The translations under genes and the position numbers were made by a program. DNA of 64,000 bases, taken from positions 23,936 through 87,935 of the forward strand of contig RWJK01001513.1 of assembly GCA_004335835.1 (NCBI GenBank), given 5' to 3'. Shown here piece after piece: positions 1 to 10,485 of this stretch. The notes beneath the pieces were generated by a model, which had not been told where the DNA came from, made no database searches, and saw nothing but the letters and a program-made list of their open reading frames with translations. The stretch's first letter is position 1; each line of letters opens with the position of its first letter. The stretch comes from Scenedesmus sp. ARA3. Its lineage: Eukaryota > Chlorophyta > Chlorophyceae > Sphaeropleales > Scenedesmaceae.

Positions 1-97
1 CATTGCTGCTGCTGCTGCTCAATGATGTGGCTGCTGCTGAGACTAGCTTCCACTGCTGCTGCTGCTGCTGCTGCTGCTGGTGATGCGCACCTTGTGA

Positions 98-1098
98 TGT
101 CTTCAATGTGGGGCTTGTGCTTGGGCGTGTCAGGGCAGGTGGCGACGTCAGCAGGTGCAGCAAAAGGCATCAGCAGGGGTGCAGGCGCCAGGTGTTAGTG
201 CAGCTACCAAGGTGTAAGTAGGTCTGTATGATCAGCCGCCATCACCACACACCATGCTTGGTTGCGGGGCGTCATGCAGGCACGACCAAGGCAGCATCAA
301 TGCAAAACATAAGGCAAGGCACACACACTCCCTACACAACCCAGCCGAAGCTTGGGAATATTCATTCATATCATGATGAAGTTAGCCGGCGCCACTGCAC
401 CTACCTTGGTGTTGATGGTGCCGTTGCTGGTGGCTTGTGCTGCCTTCATTGTTGAGGTTGTTGTGCTTCAGCGTGTTGGGGCAGATGAAGCGGAGATAGT
501 GACGCCAGCAGGCACCAAGCAAAGGTTTTAAAAACAGTTGCAGGCATCAGGAGTTCAGTCAGACACACAATACTACATGCAAGCAAGAAGCGTCATGCCA
601 ACGTGTTGAAGGCAGCATAAAAGCATGCATTGAACACAGCAAACAGCATATGCACAAGCAAGTTGCTGTCCTGGTGCCCACCTTGCTGGAATTGTTGTTG
701 CCGGAGGCTGTTGCTGCACACTGCTGCTGTACCTGCTGCTGTTACTGCTGTTGACTCAGAATGCAAACCGTGGCTCTGCCTGCCCTTCCAGCTCTGCAAA
801 CGCTGCCTGCCACCTGTGCCAGGCCTGCTGCTCTGGCTGCTGCTGCTGCTGCTTCTGCTGTTGGCCTGCCGCCTTGGACTCCTTGTTTAGTGCTGCCTGC
901 CCCTTCAGTGCTGTAAACGCTGCCTGCCACCTGTGCGCCTCCAGCCGGGCGCTGATCACCTTGACCCTGCTGCCTGCGCTGCTCATGCTGCTCAGTTGCC
1001 CCTGCAGGGTGCTCACCTTGGTGCTGAGGTGGATGTTGTCAGCCTGCAGCGAGTCGATGTGCTGCAGCAGCTGCTCGCGGCTGAGGCAGGACATGTCG
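98..1098 (-). CDS. Unrecognised minus-strand gene, possible coiled-coil exons (partial model)
   Basis: I do not recognise this gene. The best exon starts at 1098, right after a good 3' splice site (pyrimidine run ending CAG), and reads DMSCLSREQLLQHIDSLQAD followed by leucine-spaced heptads, so it probably forms a coiled coil. Within it the motif HRWQAAFxxLxGQA occurs twice, separated by a glutamine-rich linker; the frame closes near 756, so a donor must lie before that. Two further stretches look exonic: about 540-406, ending in a GTAGGTG donor and containing FICPNTLKHNN, and about 180-98, ending in a GTGCGC donor and containing ATCPDTPKHKPHIEDIT. The recurring CP-[DN]-x-x-K pattern hints at repeated exons of one protein, and the coding sequence probably continues left of the window. 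Start, phases and exon order are not resolved. Confidence 0.3.
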
Positions 1099-1812
1099 CT
1101 GCAGGGGAGCAGTCGGCAGCACAGCAGGTCAGGTCAGCCACAGCACAGTACAAGTGAGTGCCAACTGGCAGCGATGACAGCTGCTGTACAGGCGGCTTGG
1201 CAGCACGCAGTACACCTGTGCCATGTATGCATAGCCACCGGCAGTCCCTGACAAGCAGGTGATGCAAACATTATAGCCACACAGGCAAGGCCTCACACCT
1301 GCTTGTCATTGCCTTGTCATGGCTGCTGCTGCACACGCCAGGCAAGCCAGCAAACAGGGAGGGAGGGGCCCTGGGCATGCACAGCACTGCGCGCTGCTTG
1401 GGCATGTCAGGGCAGGCGGGGGCCTTGGTGCTGACGTACACAGTGATATCAGCAGGCACACAGCCAGGCACCAGGCAACACAAGACATGGAGTTGGGTGT
1501 GAGGGAGCAGCAGCAAAGGTGGCAAAGCTTGCAGCTGCACATACGCCCCGGTGGACATACGCCAGGTGGAGGAGTCGATGTTGTGTTGTGCAGCATTGCA
1601 TGTGTTGTTGTATTGCTGCTGCAGTCACTAGACCACAGCAAGCCAGCGGATGCTAATGTGAGCACGACAGCAGCAGTAGTTGGGGTGACGGTAAGATGTG
1701 GTGTTGCATTGCTTTTCTGCCGTTGCAGCAGGATAATTTGTTGCACTATTTGCAGCCATTGCTGGTTTCCTGCCACGAAAGGAAGCCATGCACTGCTGCA
1801 GCTGCTAGTCAG
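1099..1812. other. No resolved gene; one possible minus-strand exon
   Basis: Between the two weak minus-strand models there is no clean exon chain. Around 1390-1470, read on the minus strand, a stretch encodes ADITVYVSTKAPACPDMPK, which shares the CPDxPK pattern with the exon near 98-180. It may belong to the same gene. The rest is short overlapping frames with biased composition. Confidence 0.3.
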
Positions 1813-2232
1813 CTAGCCTGGTGCACACATGCTGCTGCTTTGCATACGACCGGCGTTGGAGATGTAGTTGCAGTTGGTAAGGCGCTGGTATGTGTTGCGG
1901 GTGCTGCTCGTGGGCTGCCATGTGACTGGCAGGCAGCTGCTGTTTCCACATGCCCTGCGAGAAACGAACAGCGACACGAGCTTGGCGCAAGCAATGAGCA
2001 TTGCTGCAAGCATGAGAATGAGCACCCAGGGGCCACTCAGGAAGCCTGAGACGGGCTCAGAAATCCAGGTGGCATGGATGGATAGGGAGGGAGCGACAGC
2101 GGCGGCGCCCAGGCACAAGGCAAGGACAAAGAGGAGGCATGCATAAGCCTTGAAGGCAGACCCAGAAGTCACAGCGCCCATCCGGCGGAAGAAGTTGTGC
2201 TTCTTCGCAGCAGAAGAAAGTGGGCAGAACAT
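1813..2232 (-). CDS. Small predicted membrane protein, two transmembrane segments
   Basis: A 139-aa open frame starts at the first ATG (2232) and reads MFCPLSSAAKKHNFFRRMG. A basic N-terminus (KK, RR) precedes two hydrophobic segments at about residues 29-50 and 65-93 (GFLSGPWVLILMLAAMLIAC and onward). The C-terminal 45 residues are polar and less convincing, so the real exon may end at a splice donor soon after the second segment and the protein may continue further left. Upstream, in the direction of transcription, lies a short ATTAC pentamer run (2310-2330). I do not recognise the family; alternatives are a short single-exon membrane protein or the first exon of the gene to its left. Confidence 0.35.
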   Translation of the reverse strand: MFCPLSSAAKKHNFFRRMGAVTSGSAFKAYACLLFVLALCLGAAAVAPSLSIHATWISEPVSGFLSGPWVLILMLAAMLIACAKLVSLFVSRRACGNSSCLPVTWQPTSSTRNTYQRLTNCNYISNAGRMQSSSMCAPG

Positions 2233-2754
2233 TTTGCTTTTGGTTTGTTGGTAGATTGCTTTGGTATACACGTGGTTGTGTATGGTACCCACTGAAACTG
2301 AAATGTAATGTAATGTAATGTAATGAAACAGCAGCAAGCACTTATATTGCAACTTGCCTGGAAGTCCAGCAGGCGTACCCTAGCCACCATGTAACAGGCT
2401 GCCACGTCATGGTTGTGATGCCATGTTGATGTGCGCAGGCAGCCCTGCGGCCCTGGCATAAGGCTTATATGGTTGCCAGGAGCACACTGCAGCTGTGCAT
2501 GCACCTCCCAGGTGGTCCTATGCAGTGACAGCAGAGGGAAGAGGCTGCTGCTGACAATTGACCGTCTCAGAGATAGAAAGCGGTGCTGCTATGTCTGTTC
2601 CACCAATTGATTGTGTTTTGCTTGTCATAGGCGTATATTGCGTTCATGCAGCGTTGTGTGCAATTTGGCGGGAGCAGCTGTTCTCCCGCTTTCACAAAGA
2701 AGACTTGCAGTCACACACTTTCGAAAGTTTCATTTATAGATGAAATTTGTCATT

Positions 2755-2931
2755 AAAATTCATTTTATCTCAGGCGAAAGCGACTTGCGGTTCTGTCGAG
2801 CATCGGATGTTTCACTCCATTTATTTATATCTAGGCTGTACATAGACCTAACCTGTGCTTCTAATATGAAAATTCATTGTATCTCAGGCGAAAGCGACTT
2901 GCGGTTCTGTCGAGCATCGGATGTTTCACTC
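2755..2931 (+). repeat. Pair of 63-bp near-identical direct repeats
   Basis: Positions 2755-2817 and 2869-2931 are the same 63 bp with one visible mismatch (T/G), separated by 51 bp. The patch is more AT-rich than its surroundings and lies just left of the assembly gap. Both copies stay open in one frame (ISGESDLRFCRASDVSL in each), but no protein family is recognisable. Confidence 0.85.
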
Positions 2932-3061
2932 GACTGTGTCACATGTCACATGACAGGCAGTAGCTGCGATGGACGCATTGTGAAAGAAATCATACAACAA
3001 ATCAGGGAGTCTCGACTCCGTATCCCGGACGATCGTTTCTTTGCTTGTGTGCGAGGCACGC

Positions 3062-3245
3062 NNNNNNNNNNNNNNNNNNNNNNNNNNNNNNNNNNNNNNN
3101 NNNNNNNNNNNNNNNNNNNNNNNNNNNNNNNNNNNNNNNNNNNNNNNNNNNNNNNNNNNNNNNNNNNNNNNNNNNNNNNNNNNNNNNNNNNNNNNNNNNN
3201 NNNNNNNNNNNNNNNNNNNNNNNNNNNNNNNNNNNNNNNNNNNNN
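3062..3245. other. Assembly gap (184 N)
   Basis: A run of 184 N lies inside a repeat-rich patch, so the assembler probably failed on a repeated element. Open frames that cross the gap are artefacts. Confidence 0.99.
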
Positions 3246-3350
3246 TTCGAGTCGGAAGAGCCGGTGTAACACGAAAAATAACGCTGGCCGGAAGGCCACA
3301 GTCTCCGTTTTCAATCCATTCGTCCGGGTAAATTTGCAAGCGATACCTGC
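3246..3350 (-). mobile_element. Fragment of a dispersed element, related to 9850-9950
   Basis: Read on the minus strand this piece encodes YRLQIYPDEWIENGDCGLPA followed by SVIFRV. A very similar nucleotide stretch occurs on the plus strand near 9880-9950 (CIYPDE, then GDCGLPAG after small indels). The shared part covers about 70 bp at high identity. A tryptophan/aromatic–IYPD–DCG layout loosely recalls MATH (meprin/TRAF) domains, but this is a weak resemblance. Two diverged, inverted copies about 6.6 kb apart, one beside an assembly gap, suggest a dispersed element or a decayed repeated gene family. Confidence 0.5.
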
Positions 3351-4494
3351 TGCTGGCGTCCTGATTAGGTTCTGTACTGCAGAGATGGATGTACTTGCGC
3401 TGCAGTACATGTACTGCTGTGCAGCATGCTACTGCACCAGGCTTGCCAGGTGGCATCAGCTTCCCTCCCACTGTCACAGCTCCGCCGCCAGCCATGCACC
3501 AGCAAATATCCTTGATTGTGTTTCTCGTTACCTTTCACGCCAATGGCAGCTGATTCATGGGATTGTGTAGCAAATGTGCATATGTACACACTGTTGTGCT
3601 GCAGCTGCATGTTGGGCTAAGATTTGAAAACTGAGTTTTCAAAACTCCTTGAAAACATGCTTACAAACTTTCACTGTTCTGATATGACGATGGTATTACT
3701 CGCTGTCAATGCGCAATGCCAACATGGTGAAAATAATTTGGCTGTGATGACGTGATTGAAAAAGATGGCCCAGCAGCACCTCGTAGAGCAAGCTGCTGTT
3801 GGCTGTCATTAGTCAGCCAGCATGGGGCTGTCGCTGTGGCTTGGTATTGGCATATACTCTGTCGTACAAGTGTCAAACGCGGATGATGGTAACATGATGA
3901 TGAGATACACAACAAATCACCGGATATGCTGCATTCAACATCGCTCCGTCTGGACCACAATCATAGCAGATCAAACAAATGCTGCATGCACCAGGTGTTG
4001 GTCGTTGCTGAACCCTGGACTTGAAGCATAATGACAGCTGCAGCAGCATGAGGACGCAGCAGCACCCCAACTTGCTGCCCCAACTGCTGCCCCAACTTGC
4101 AGGCATAGTGAGCAACCAGATGCCTGCTTTGGGGCCGTCTTTGGGGCCGTGGTGAACCACTGGTGTGGCACAAGCAAAGCTGCAGGGAGCTTGAGGCCAT
4201 GCTAGCCCCATCTCCACACACGCGTAACGCACATGTGCAACATACATGCCTCAGAGGCTGCAGAAGTCTGTTTCAAAGACTGTGATTTCAACACAAGCTA
4301 TCCTTGTTCTCATGCCCCAATCATGATGCTGCTGCTGCTGATGCTGCTGCTGCTGCCAGTGCCCAAGCCTCGCACCAATTGGCGCAAGGCATTCGCCGCT
4401 GCACTGCCCATGTTGCTGATCTTCTGCTGCTGCCCTTGCCGCCACCCACGACACACTCGGCATCGCCCATCGCCAGCAGCAGCAGCAGCAGCAG
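3351..4494. other. Gene-free stretch, probably the 3' region of the next gene
   Basis: No exon with convincing splice sites or family resemblance is visible. The segment nearest 4494 is presumably 3' UTR of the minus-strand gene that ends at 4495. It contains two short direct repeats near 4070-4150 (runs of CCCCAACTTGC and TTTGGGGCCGT). Confidence 0.5.
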
Positions 4495-6090
4495 CTACTT
4501 CCTGAGGCTTATTGCATGGTAGTTCTTGTCCAGCTCAGCAGCAAACTGCCCGGCTGCCTTCCGGCCCACTGGCGCTGGCCCATCCTCGCTGGCTGGCACG
4601 CACTTGGCTGTGTGGCAGGCTGCAGGGTTTGCAGCAGCCTGCAGCGCTGCGCTGCTGGCAGCCACCTGCACAAGGCAAACAGCAGATGGCACGTAGGTTG
4701 TTTTGCGCAGTCATGATGCGGCTGACGTGCAAGGCTGCTATCCTGCTGCTGCTGTTGCTGTGACGACAACGTCAGCGGCAGCTGGGGCCAGAAGTGGGTG
4801 CCTGCATGCACAACATTACTGCGCAAGATTCCACGCACCACTGCCAAAACAGCATGCAACCTCTGAATGCGCAAAGCAACGGCTGCACAATTGCGCTCCT
4901 CTTCACCCCACCTGCGCTGAAGTTGTGTACATGTTGCTGTCTGCAACCTGTGCCCACTGGCTGCGCTTTGTGTCACCCAGCAGGGTGCTGCTGCTGCTGC
5001 CGCCTTCTGGTGTGCTGATAGGCACTGCTGCGTTGAGCCGTGTCTTGCCACTCCACAGGTACTGCTGCACCGGCGGCTCGCCCAGGCACTTCTCGCCTGC
5101 AACATGCACCAAGATGCATACACACTTGGTTCGCTTGCAATGGCAGGATGCACGCCCGGCTGCCAAGGTAGGGCTGGTGAGAGCACAACGTTCATATTTA
5201 CAGAGCTGTTGTAGGGTTATGATATGGGCCAATTGAGCGAGAGCACAGCTGAGCTGGTCTGACATGCGTCTTTGTAAGTATCTCAAATGTGCACTGCTGC
5301 CGCTGCTCTGAAGGCCCCAAGCACACTGCAGTTGCCGCCACTAACAGACCGCCCGCGCGATGCTGGTGCAGCTGCGTCTGGCACACAACCAGCAGCGCTG
5401 CTGCACATGTGGCACCCACCAAAGGCCAGTTGGTTTACTGTTGCAAAACACTGCACAGGCTGCTCATGCGGGTCGCCATGTGTGAACTTGAGTGATGGCG
5501 GCACACACTTGCCAACGCGTGTCAAGTCTGTGCGGGCGTATGATGCGGCCAGCTCTGCCCCTGTGCGGCCCTGCAGCGTGCAATGGGATGCGAGTCAAGT
5601 CAGGGTGCAGCAAATACTGCTGGTGGTGTTGAGCACAGACGGCCGCCGCCACCAGCAGCCCTGCAGGCTTAAAGCTGCGCAGCATAGGCAGTTGTAGTGG
5701 TCCCTGACAGTGCTGTCCTGCAGACAAGCAGCTGGTACACAGGTTGCCGACAGCAACAGCCACTGCTGCTGGTGGTGCTGGTGCTGGTGCTGCTGCTGCT
5801 TTTGCCATGCAATCAGTGCAGCCGCGTCAAGCACCGCACCTCTGGTTTTTGAGTTGCTGCTGTTGTGGCCTCTCCTTGAAAGCGTGCACCCAGCCCCAGC
5901 AGCTGCTCGCCTTGACTGCTGGTGAGCCTGTGCTGCGTTTCCTCGTAGAAGTTGCCTATCAGCACTCCTCCCCTGCTGCATCAGTGGGTGCAGCAATAAA
6001 CAGCGCATGCAGAGCAAGGTTGCGGTGACAACAGTGTCGGGTGCAGCATGCACACTTGCGGCAACGCGATTCCTGTAGCTGGAGTGGCAT
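4495..6090 (-). CDS. Unrecognised conserved-looking protein, 5 exons, about 212 aa
   Basis: Exons on the minus strand, 5' to 3': 6090-6056, 5972-5840, 5570-5420, 5096-4948 and 4665-4495. All junctions are GT-AG and the frame is kept throughout, which supports the model well. The protein begins MPLQLQESRCRKGGVLIGNF, continues with TGAELAASYARTDLTRVGK and GEKCLGEPPVQQYLWSGKT, and ends ELDKNYHAISLRK. It has no signal peptide and no membrane segment; it is hydrophilic, with several short Tyr/Trp/Pro motifs. This style is common in small microtubule- or cilium-associated proteins, but I cannot name a family and that idea is only inference. The first exon is short (35 nt) and its ATG is the least certain part. 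Confidence 0.6.
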
Positions 6091-6674
6091 GCACTGTGCT
6101 GTCACAAGGTACCCAGGTGCTGGCTTTTGCAAGTTGAAGCTGAAAGGGGTTGCATGCAGCAGTACAGGTGCCACGCGGGCTGCCCCTCATGTAATTGCTG
6201 CCTAGCCTGGCATACAGTAAAAGTGTGTACTGCTGTTGTGGTGTAACTTCAGCTGAAGGACGGCACCGCCTGGCGTCGCACCTGTAATCCGCAATGTTTT
6301 TGTGGCCACTATGGCCCATGACGCCCAATTTGACCATCTTGGGCAGTATGCAGGTTGCGGTGACAACCCCAAATCGAAGCAAATGCTAAGAACCCAGCAG
6401 CAATGGTTTGGTGTACTTCAGTCCTTTTAGGTAATGCGTTGTTGCATATTGCAGCAGTCTCGTCCCTGCGAAATCGCAGAGCCTCACAACACAACAGTTA
6501 TGCGCGGTTCGCTTATCATACAGGTGGGACACCCAGCCACTCCGCTTGACGCATACAACGCATATAACTTTCACAGGCTACCAATGTGCGTGCATCAGGC
6601 GGACCTGGACTTGCTCTACTAGTGATCTTGCTCGTCTCCCTCCCAACCTCTCACATCAGCATCACCACGCCAAG
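6091..6674. other. Intergenic region between divergent genes
   Basis: This 584-bp stretch separates the minus-strand gene ending at 4495 (start near 6090) from the plus-strand gene starting at 6675. It should hold both promoters. I see no recognisable TATA box or other defined motif. Confidence 0.5.
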
Positions 6675-9482
6675 ATGCAGAGCCTCCGCTGCTCACCCTC
6701 GCACAAGCTCTGTCGTAGCACAGCTCGCCCTTCAGTGCAGCTGAGGGCAGCTGCTCAGCCCAGGAGCAGGACAGTGCTGTGCCTAGCAGCAGTGCGCACT
6801 GCCACTGAGGCCCACCTGCAGCTGGCAACAGCAAAGCTGCCAGCGTAAGTTTTTACATCACCTCAACATCCTTTGCATATCCGTAGCATGCTTAAGCTGG
6901 CAGTAAGATGGATCGTCTGTGGCAAGTACAGTGCTGTACTGCAAAGATGCCTTGCCAAGCCAGGGGGTGCTGGTGTGCACCTCGCCTGTTGCAGTTTTGA
7001 CTGACGCGTTGCTGTGTGGTTTTGTGTTTGCAGGGCCGCTGATGTGAACCGCTTTGCAGAGAGCATGTACCAGTGGGCAGCAACCATGACTCAGGTGAGG
7101 GGTACACTAGATGCTGCTGCAGCCTCTGATAGCGTGCTGACAACAGTGCAATGGTCCCTGCGCTGCTGTACGCAACAGAACACAGCAACAGTCATACATC
7201 AGAGGAAAGGGTGCCACTGCCAATGCCAGCAGCAGTACCTTATGCACCTTGCAGGGGGACAGCATGATGCATGTGCAGAGCAAAGCTGTCACCTGTCTCA
7301 CCCTCCTCACAGCCAGCTGCACAGCCAGCTGCAGATGATGCAGAACAAACAGCAGGGGATCCACACTACCAGCAGAGAGCAGCAGCTGACGTCAGCGGCT
7401 TGCAAAACCGGTTACACCCCAGCTCCACCCTCACACTCAAGGACAGGTTGAAAGCTGCTGCCGGCCAAACCGCCACGCATGCAGGCTCCCGTCCGCTCAG
7501 CTGCTGACACATCTGCTTGTTATGTTACTAACATAGTATGTGCTGTCTGCTGCCGGGCTGTGTGGCCCCGTCAACCTGCTACCGCTTCAGTCGGGGGCAA
7601 ACTTCCCATTCGTGCTGCCCATCCAGGTCGACAAGATTCAGTCACCGCCAGGCTTCCAGGTCAGAAGTTCTTAACATGGGAGTGGAGAGTGCCCACCAAG
7701 GGAAAAGCAAACCGCTTGGCTGCAGGGGCTGCATGCAAGCAATAGTTTCACCATGCAGCAGCTGACCGTGCATGGTCTGTGCTTTGCCAATGATACTGCT
7801 TTTTGCAAGATGTGTAGTAGCAAACGTTTCATGGTGCACACAGGCATCTGTGTCATGTTTTGGCAGCTGGTAGGCACTGCTGAAGGCACTGCTGAAGGCA
7901 CAACTCCGTGTTTCTGGCCTTCTGGCAGCAGTAAGCGGCTTTCAGGGGTGGGTGACGCCTGGCTAGTCAGTGCTCCATGCTGCATGGAATCTTCTGCGGC
8001 CATGTGTAGACGCATGCGCAACAATTGCTGCCATCCACGCAATGAGTCTGTAACTTCATCCATGTGCTGTACTGCCTGCAGATGTCACTGCTGAGGCGTG
8101 GCAAGAATGGCGGGTTCGGCAGTGCAGGCGACATCGTGGTGAGGCTGTCACTCCCACAGCACAGTACAGTACAGCACAGCACACAGCACAGCCCGCAGCA
8201 TGGCGCGGCACTGCACAGCACAGCACACAGCACAGCAGCACACAGCACAGCACAGCAGTGCACTACTGCAATGCACTACTGCTGTGCAGTACTTGGCCCC
8301 ACTAGTCGCTAACTGGGCCAGCTGATCAACACTGCAGCAACAGCAGCAGCAGCAGCGGCTGAGCAGGCTAGCATGTGCTGGCAATACGCACAGCGAGGGT
8401 CATTGAAGCGGTGTGCAAGTATACTGCCGTTGAGCGCCGCAGCAGCACCGGGTCTTTATGCTTTTTTTGTTGTTGTTTCCAGGGAAACAGTTTATCCTTC
8501 CCATGCTCAGCTAGCTAGCTGCTGCAGCTGCCATCTGTTTTAGCAGCCAGCATCTTTGTGGTAGTGTTGATGAGCGCCCACACTGCCACTTAGTACCGTC
8601 CCCGCCGCTGATTTCAATGCTGCTGCAGGGCACTGTGGAGGATGCCCCTGGCGTGGTGAGCTGTTCTGGCTGGAAACCTGTTTTGGCAAACCTGTTGCAT
8701 TGTTCCGCTACCTGTCGAAAGGTTTTTTTGCACACTGCAGGCAGCAGACTGTATGCATGATCAACATCATACGGCTGGCGTGTGATGTGTATGTGCACAG
8801 CTCCCATGACCTCAAAACACGCGTGCAGGAGCTGCTTGCAGCAGTGCCCGCACCTTGCCAGCAGAGGCGTTGCACGCGCCCCGCCAACTAGCTGCGTGCA
8901 CCGCTGATAAAGCACGCTGTCAGCTGGCCACTGCACTGCAGCTTCACAACGCACGTCTCACACGCTTGATGACTACTGCGTGTGCTGTGGCGCTGCAGGG
9001 CAAGGTGCTCATGATCAGGTTCTACGAGGGGCCCACAGCACAGGACAGCCGCATGTGAGTCACTCTACGATGCAAGCGGCACCAGAAAAGCAAGGCATTG
9101 TTGCAGTGGCTGTTGCAGCTGCTCTACTGCAGTGCTGCAGACATGGTGTGGAAACTGCTGCCAGCAGGCACAACATCAAGCTGCACATGTTGTAGCAGCA
9201 CGCAAGTTAGCTGCGTGGACAAGCCTGCCGCCAATTGTAATCAACTCATGCGGCTGCTTGCAGGACGCCTTATTAAAACCCTGTGCCTGTTTTTCTGGTG
9301 CACTGCTTCACTAAACTTCCTCATGTCCATGCCAAATGAATCTGTGCTGCTGCAGCACGCCGCCCCCAACTGACCCTGAGGAGAGGCTTGAGGTGGTACT
9401 CAAGTCCATGCCTGATGTGGACACACTCATGGCAACCATGCCTCGCGCCATCAGGGCAGCAGTGGCAGTCAGCACGCCGTGA
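6675..9482 (+). CDS. Predicted plastid-targeted DUF7148-like protein, 7 exons, 188 aa
   Basis: Exons: 6675-6844, 7034-7094, 7591-7659, 8082-8138, 8629-8655, 8999-9054, 9356-9482. Every junction is GT-AG and the frame is continuous to the TGA at 9480-9482. Residues 1 to about 45 are rich in Arg/Ser/Ala with no acidic residues until near 45, typical of a chloroplast transit peptide. The mature part has NRFAESMYQWAATMTQ, then ANFPFVLPIQVDKI, then a basic loop RRGKNGGFG, then VLMIRFYEG and a C-terminal helix. This order resembles plant plastid proteins of the AT1G27385/DUF7148 type; I rate the family assignment as moderate and its biochemical role is unknown. Exon 5 has only 27 nt. The intron between 8139 and 8628 contains a CAGCACAGCA-type low-complexity tract (about 8155-8260). 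Confidence 0.75.
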
Positions 9483-9849
9483 AGGGCGGGAACGGTTGCA
9501 TGGAAGAATGCTGCATGCAAGAGGTTGTTTGGCGCACAGGGTTTTGCAGGAAGGTCTGCATGGTGGGGCGGGTGACGGCGCGCTTGCCGTGACGGATTCG
9601 TTGGCAGCGCTCATGTGCAGCGCAACAGAGTACAAGTGACGGAGCTCTGGGTAATGTGCTGCTGTCGTATGTGCTGACTGGATGTGCAATGCTTAAGGCC
9701 TACAAAACACGTATCTGCTGTGTGTTGAGGATGCTGCCTAGGCGCCGCATTGATGATGCATCTGGCATGCCTAAGGAGCATGCCATGCTGCCGAGCATGT
9801 GCAGTCACTATCTGTACAGATGACATGTCATCACTTCGGGGTGTCAATT
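9483..9849 (+). other. Downstream region of the DUF7148-like gene
   Basis: No further exon is visible. It presumably contains the 3' UTR. No poly(A) signal could be chosen with confidence. Confidence 0.4.
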
Positions 9850-10310
9850 GATAACAGATATTCGAGTTATGGCTCCTGGACGATTTGCATTTACCCGGAC
9901 GAATGAGAATGAGGACGGAGACTGTGGCCTTCCCGCAGGTTTTGTGTTGCAGCTGACGTGTCATCGCCACTTGCGCTCGCATGTCAGAGCCTGAGACGAG
10001 GTTCGTGTGCGCAAATCATTGATGACAAAAAAGATATCTCCAGACCCCCATTCTGGGGTTTCCCAACCGTTACCGGAGAACTGCACACGCGAACACGCGC
10101 GTCCCTTGCTAGGGGCGCGTGTCAAGAGCACCCCTTCCCAGCAGACTACAAAAGTAAGATGTGGCGGTATCAAGCCTAGATCGACAGAACGTGGCTCAAC
10201 ACGTATTCAAAAAGATGGAACAACGATCAAGAAAGGTGAGGTACTGAAGTACGGCGGCTCAGCTACTCCGCATGGTGCCGATCACGCTTGTTATAATTCA
10301 AGCTAAAACC
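9850..10310 (+). mobile_element. Degenerate dispersed element, second copy of the 3.3-kb fragment
   Basis: The first 100 bp repeat the fragment at 3246-3350 in the opposite orientation (WTICIYPDE, then a frameshift, then DGDCGLPAG). The remainder encodes a patchy open frame including SRPPFWGFPTVTGELHT on the plus strand and PEWGSGDIFFVINDL on the minus strand; neither is recognisable. An imperfect GC-rich hairpin (ACGCGCGTCCCT / AGGGGCGCGTGT, loop TGCT) lies near 10096-10125. Base composition is more even than in flanking genes. It sits immediately upstream of the STEAP-like gene, so it may also affect that gene's promoter. Confidence 0.45.
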
Positions 10311-10485
10311 TATTATGCCTGTATGCTTTGAGGTGCGCATGTGCGCAGATGCGTCTGTGACTTTGGCGGCGGTTTTGGGCATGAGCCAGCATACGACCCC
10401 ATGAGCCAGCACACAACCCCAGTTACAAATTTTCTGTTTCACAGCACACGTTCTGCCGCTGCTCACACCCTCTTGAAACTTGCAG

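Noticed and set aside
2740..3570. Open frames crossing the 184-N gap
   Set aside because: Continuity depends on unknown bases, so they are not evidence for a gene.
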